From the NCBI GenBank assembly GCA_019137115.1, contig JAGVSV010000313.1:1-15650 (forward strand): a stretch of DNA of 15,650 bases. Direction: 5' to 3'. The translations under genes were made by a program, and so were the position numbers. Source of the stretch: Bacillota bacterium (GTDB taxonomy: Bacteria; Bacillota; Clostridia; Christensenellales; Aristaeellaceae). Positions 13,656 through 15,650 of this stretch are shown one piece after another. Positions within the stretch are counted from its first letter, which is position 1. Every line of letters begins with the position of its first letter. The notes beneath the pieces are model-generated. The model was given only the letters and a program-made list of their open reading frames with translations. It had not been told where the DNA came from and ran no database searches.

Positions 13656-13998
13656 CCTCCGGCAGCAGCGCTTCCACGGTGCCCTCGTGTGCGGCATAGA
13701 CGCGCGTGCCGGACGAGCCCCGCAGCAGCATTTGCCCGGATGTCACCACATCGCCTTCCGCCGCGTACAGTTCTTTCACCTTCATGGCCTCTTTGGACGT
13801 CTGCATCTTATCCGTGATGGGGGTCAGTGTGCCCGAAAACGTGTAATAGGTGGCCAGGTCGCGCCGCTGCACCGTGGCGGTTTCATAGCCGCTGAGCGAC
13901 GCGCTGCCCTGCTGCCAGACGATCAGCAGCACGACGATCACGGCCGCCAGCACCACCCAGGGCCATGTTCTCCTCTTTTTTGCTGTCGAATTCGACAC
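13621..13998 (-). pseudogene. HlyD-type membrane fusion (periplasmic adaptor) protein, 3' part missing
   Basis: This 125-codon frame has a cytoplasmic basic start (SNSTAKKRR), one membrane helix (about residues 13-29, WVVLAAVIVVLLIVW), the HlyD-family start motif VQRRDLATYYTFSGTLTP, and a biotinyl-lipoyl half, KVKELYAAEGDVVTSGQMLL, followed by YAAHEGTVEALLPEVDDAVPSGQ. Typical family members are 350-550 residues; here a stop follows two codons after SGQ. GTG 13998 is the likely start, with AGGGAGG (14004-14010) upstream. In monoderm Bacillota such proteins serve MacB-like ABC exporters. The TetR gene upstream on the same strand would suit its control. It looks cut at the same point as the opposing GNAT gene. 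Confidence 0.7.
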
Positions 13999-14072
13999 GT
14001 TTTCCTCCCTCAATCGCGGCCTATGTACATTGGGCGCAACGCGCAAACAAGCGCCCATCAAACGCCAGGTTC

Positions 14073-14102
14073 ATGGTACGCAAGCGCGATCAGGGCGGTC
14101 AA
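14073..14102 (-). promoter_or_regulatory. Candidate promoter of the membrane fusion protein gene
   Basis: On the minus strand TTGACC (14097-14102) and TACCAT (14073-14078) are spaced 18 bases apart, about 75 bases before the start codon. The palindrome CGCACGTGCG (14148-14157) lies upstream and could be an operator for the neighbouring TetR protein. Confidence 0.4.
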
Positions 14103-14204
14103 TCAAATATCGGCGACAAATATGAAGCGAATGTATGAATGGACAGACGCACGTGCGCCCGGTGTAAGGCGCAAAAGCCAAAGGGATGGGATTGTATGCC
14201 GCGG

Positions 14205-14771
14205 TCAGTACAAAATGTCCGTCAAAGAGTGTGAGAACACATAGCTGCACGCCGCCAGCACGTCGTCTACCGGGATCGTGCGCGCGCGCGGATCCACCAG
14301 CCATGCCCGGAGGATAAACACCAGGCTGTTGGCATAATACCGGGCGAGGGTATCCTCAGAAATCACGCTGGCCAGGCCCGCCTCCGCCACGGCGTCCTTT
14401 TTCCGGATGCTCAGCCGAAACAACCTTACCATGCCGCGGCTTAACGCTTCCTCAAAGCTGTTCTGCCCCGTGATCTGGTACAGCCGGGCAAACAGGTCGG
14501 CCCGCCGGTGAAAATACGTAAAGACGATCTTGAGCGCCTCACTGCCCAGGTCGTCTTCAATCAGGCGTTCGGCGATGTCAAACACCTGCGTTTGCAGGAT
14601 CCATTCGTATATCTCGTGCTTGTCGTGGAAATGCGTGTAGAACGTAGGCCGCGTAACGCCTGCGCGCTCCGTGATCATGCGGATCGTGATGCGCTCAAAC
14701 GGTTGCTCGCGCAGCAGCGCAAAGAAACTGTCGGCCAGCTGCTGCTTGACTGGACTCTCCCTTTTCGTCAT
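14205..14771 (-). CDS. TetR/AcrR-family transcriptional regulator
   Basis: The 188-residue protein has a classical TetR N-terminal DNA-binding domain: KQQLADSFFALLREQPFERI, then the helix-turn-helix TIRMITERAGVTRPTFYTHF (about 29-48), then DKHEIYEWIL. The rest is the helical ligand and dimer domain, with YQITGQNSFEEAL resembling TetR_C_7-type regulators. I chose the ATG at 14771. A TTG at 14804 would add 11 residues, but a -10 box (TAAAAT at 14820-14825) would place the transcript start within a few bases of that TTG. The next gene downstream on the same strand is the truncated membrane fusion protein, so the regulator probably governed an efflux cluster now partly lost. Confidence 0.88.
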   Translation of the reverse strand: MTKRESPVKQQLADSFFALLREQPFERITIRMITERAGVTRPTFYTHFHDKHEIYEWILQTQVFDIAERLIEDDLGSEALKIVFTYFHRRADLFARLYQITGQNSFEEALSRGMVRLFRLSIRKKDAVAEAGLASVISEDTLARYYANSLVFILRAWLVDPRARTIPVDDVLAACSYVFSHSLTDILY

Positions 14772-14819
14772 CAAACCGCGCCCCCATCCGTTTGATCTGC
14801 CCAAAGTAGCCTCTGTCCC

Positions 14820-14825
14820 ATTTTA
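14820..14825 (-). promoter_or_regulatory. Candidate -10 box for the TetR gene
   Basis: TAAAAT on the minus strand, about 50 bases before the chosen ATG. The -35 region is weak. It is back-to-back with the promoter of the DUF4177 gene. Confidence 0.3.
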
Positions 14826-14880
14826 CTAAATCGACGGACAAAAAACATAAGCGCCAGGGCCGCATCCTGGGTACCGGAAT

Positions 14881-14909
14881 CCGACACCAATTGCTTGTTG
14901 TGATATAAT
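14881..14909 (+). promoter_or_regulatory. Promoter of the DUF4177 gene
   Basis: A perfect TATAAT (14904-14909) is preceded by TGA (14901-14903, an extended -10). With a 17-base spacer, CCGACA (14881-14886) matches four of six -35 positions. Confidence 0.6.
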
Positions 14910-14922
14910 AAACAAGGAGATT

Positions 14923-14949
14923 ATGAAGGAACAGGAGCGTTTGAAATGA
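14923..14949 (+). CDS. Possible leader peptide (8 residues), coupled to the DUF4177 gene
   Basis: An ATG at 14923 follows AAGGAG (14914-14919) and encodes MKEQERLK before a TGA. That TGA overlaps the start of the next gene as ATGA (14946-14949). The Shine-Dalgarno distance is short (three bases), so translation is uncertain. If used, it would couple ribosomes to the downstream miniprotein, which also has its own AGGAG at 14933-14937 inside this frame. Confidence 0.3.
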   Translation: MKEQERLK

Positions 14950-15107
14950 AGTATCAAACAGTGGTGATCGAGTACTCGCCAAAGGCGGACACGATGGCGG
15001 AACGGATCGAGGAGAAGGCAAACGAAATGGCGGAGCAGGGTTTTGAGCTGGTCACCATGTCGGTGACGGGATCGGCCAAGGCCATTCTGGTGTTCCGGAA
15101 ACTGTAG
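14946..15107 (+). CDS. DUF4177-like miniprotein
   Basis: The 53-residue product begins MKYQTVVIEYSP, has a charged amphipathic helix (DTMAERIEEKANEMAEQGFE), and ends with two strands, FELVTMSV and AILVFRKL. The pattern 'MKY..VV....' then 'GFELV....' then 'ILVFRK' is that of DUF4177, a small beta-alpha-beta-beta fold of unknown function common in Bacillota. It has no signal or membrane segment, so it should be cytoplasmic. AGGAG (14933-14937) is eight bases from the ATG. It is divergent from the TetR gene, and a long palindrome follows the stop. Confidence 0.8.
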   Translation: MKYQTVVIEYSPKADTMAERIEEKANEMAEQGFELVTMSVTGSAKAILVFRKL

Positions 15108-15172
15108 GGAAGGACGCGCCGCGTTGCATCTCTGTCCAGAAACGGAGCAGGCACGACCGGCAATAAAGCGGT

Positions 15173-15220
15173 GGCAAACAATCACACCCCTTTTTAGAAC
15201 CAAGGGGGCGATTGTTTGCC
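15173..15220. terminator. Long palindrome between convergent genes, possible bidirectional terminator
   Basis: GGCAAACAATC (15173-15183) pairs with GATTGTTTGCC (15210-15220). Inside it, CCCCTT pairs with AAGGGG around a nine-base loop, with one mismatched step between the two stems. It lies between the DUF4177 gene and the convergent small membrane gene. No T-run follows on either strand, so a terminator role is plausible but not proven. Confidence 0.45.
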
Positions 15221-15296
15221 CTATGCGGAAATGATCAAACCCGTGACACGGGCACCCGCAGGCTGCCTTTTGCCCGGCGTGTCATCCTGGCCGCAC

Positions 15297-15515
15297 TCAG
15301 GCGATTGCTACAATGAGCGCGATAATGGCGATCGCAAGAGCCACGCCATTGACGGCTTTGTGCTCAGAGAACAGGCCGACAATGGACAGCACCATCGCGA
15401 TGATGCTCAGCGGCACTTTCCACCAGAAGAAGGCGATCACAGCCAGAATCACGGCAATCCAACCAACGACATTTCCCCAGGTGCTTTTTTCGATGGTAGA
15501 CTTTTTCTTCCCCTT
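15297..15515 (-). CDS. Small hydrophobic protein without a recognisable start codon
   Basis: The open frame of 72 codons reads KGKKKSTIEKSTWGN, then two membrane helices (WIAVILAVIAFFWW with PLSIIAMVLSIVGLF, and VALAIAIIALIVAIA) separated by SEHKAVNG. The pattern 'SIVGL...K..NG.ALAIAIIAL' recalls DUF4190-like small membrane proteins. The frame opens directly after a TAA (15516-15518), and no ATG, GTG or TTG occurs before the first helix. In the same frame upstream of that TAA, an ATG at 15548 gives MPWLLKNVIL. So either one base substitution or sequencing error created the TAA, or a rare start codon is used, or this is a pseudogene. It probably follows the partial gene at the right edge in one transcript. 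Confidence 0.45.
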   Translation of the reverse strand, partial: KGKKKSTIEKSTWGNVVGWIAVILAVIAFFWWKVPLSIIAMVLSIVGLFSEHKAVNGVALAIAIIALIVAIA

Positions 15516-15550
15516 TTACAAGATGACGTTCTTTAACAGCCAGGGCATGT

Positions 15551-15650
15551 TCACGAAAGCTTCTGCTCCAACACTCGACCAAAGAGAACACGCTCCAAGG
15601 TAGGCAGATCGAGGGAACAACGGTACATCAGCATCGGGCCGGTCAATGTC
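15551..15650 (-). CDS. 3' end of an unidentified gene
   Basis: The last 32 codons of a minus-strand frame enter from the right edge, with GPMLMYRCSLDLPTLERVLF and RVLEQKLS before a TGA. Composition and codon use look coding, but the fragment is too short to name. It ends 2 bases before the ATG at 15548 of the small hydrophobic frame, as expected for adjoining genes of one operon. Confidence 0.45.
   Translation of the reverse strand, partial: TLTGPMLMYRCSLDLPTLERVLFGRVLEQKLS

Noticed and set aside
13363..14244. Plus-strand frame of 293 codons as one complete protein
   Set aside because: Only the first roughly 95 codons look like protein (GNAT). The rest is the reverse complement of the membrane fusion protein gene and promoter region.
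1..15650. CRISPR array, insertion sequence, integrase or rRNA/tRNA genes
   Set aside because: No regularly spaced repeats, transposase or integrase motifs, or structural RNA genes were seen on either strand.

Overview
The window looks like chromosome of a GC-rich Bacillota, probably a Clostridia/Christensenellales-type gut or anaerobic lineage. The evidence is strong AGGAGG-type ribosome binding sites, tightly overlapping operon genes, secreted SH3b proteins, a DUF368 membrane protein, a DUF4177 miniprotein and large family-5 solute-binding proteins. The taxonomic placement is inference from gene style; no rRNA or tRNA gene is present to anchor it.

Layout. Positions 1-1735 (minus strand) hold two decayed or error-ridden genes for secreted beta-propeller/extracellular solute-binding proteins, with at least five frame breaks. 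Positions 1783-2637 (minus) encode a DUF368 (PopT-like) polyprenyl-phosphate transporter, divergent from a secreted four-SH3b-repeat protein (2790-3815, plus), which ends at a good intrinsic terminator. Positions 4090-13263 (plus) are one long operon: two tandem, roughly four-fifths identical family-5 solute-binding proteins, two Dpp/Opp-type permeases, two ATPases (OppD- and OppF-like), and two small uncharacterised membrane proteins. The second ATPase and the first small protein overlap as GTGA. The operon ends at a GC-rich terminator (13298-13330). A 14-bp perfect hairpin without a U-tract sits between the two binding-protein genes.

After the operon lies a scar. A GNAT acetyltransferase gene (plus) and an HlyD-type membrane fusion protein gene (minus) each lose their 3' part at the same point, about 13,635-13,655. 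A TetR-family regulator (14205-14771, minus) lies upstream of the truncated membrane fusion protein gene and probably once controlled an efflux cluster. The right end holds a DUF4177 miniprotein with an excellent promoter and a possible coupled leader peptide, a long palindrome, a small hydrophobic protein without a normal start codon, and the 3' end of an unidentified gene.

How the genes work together. The operon would build a complete ABC importer (two secreted receptors, two channel subunits, two motors) for peptides or oligosaccharides; the substrate cannot be fixed from sequence. The two receptors differ mainly in short aromatic-containing segments, which suggests split specificity. The most novel element is the pair of small membrane proteins coupled to the motor gene, which may be accessory subunits of the importer.
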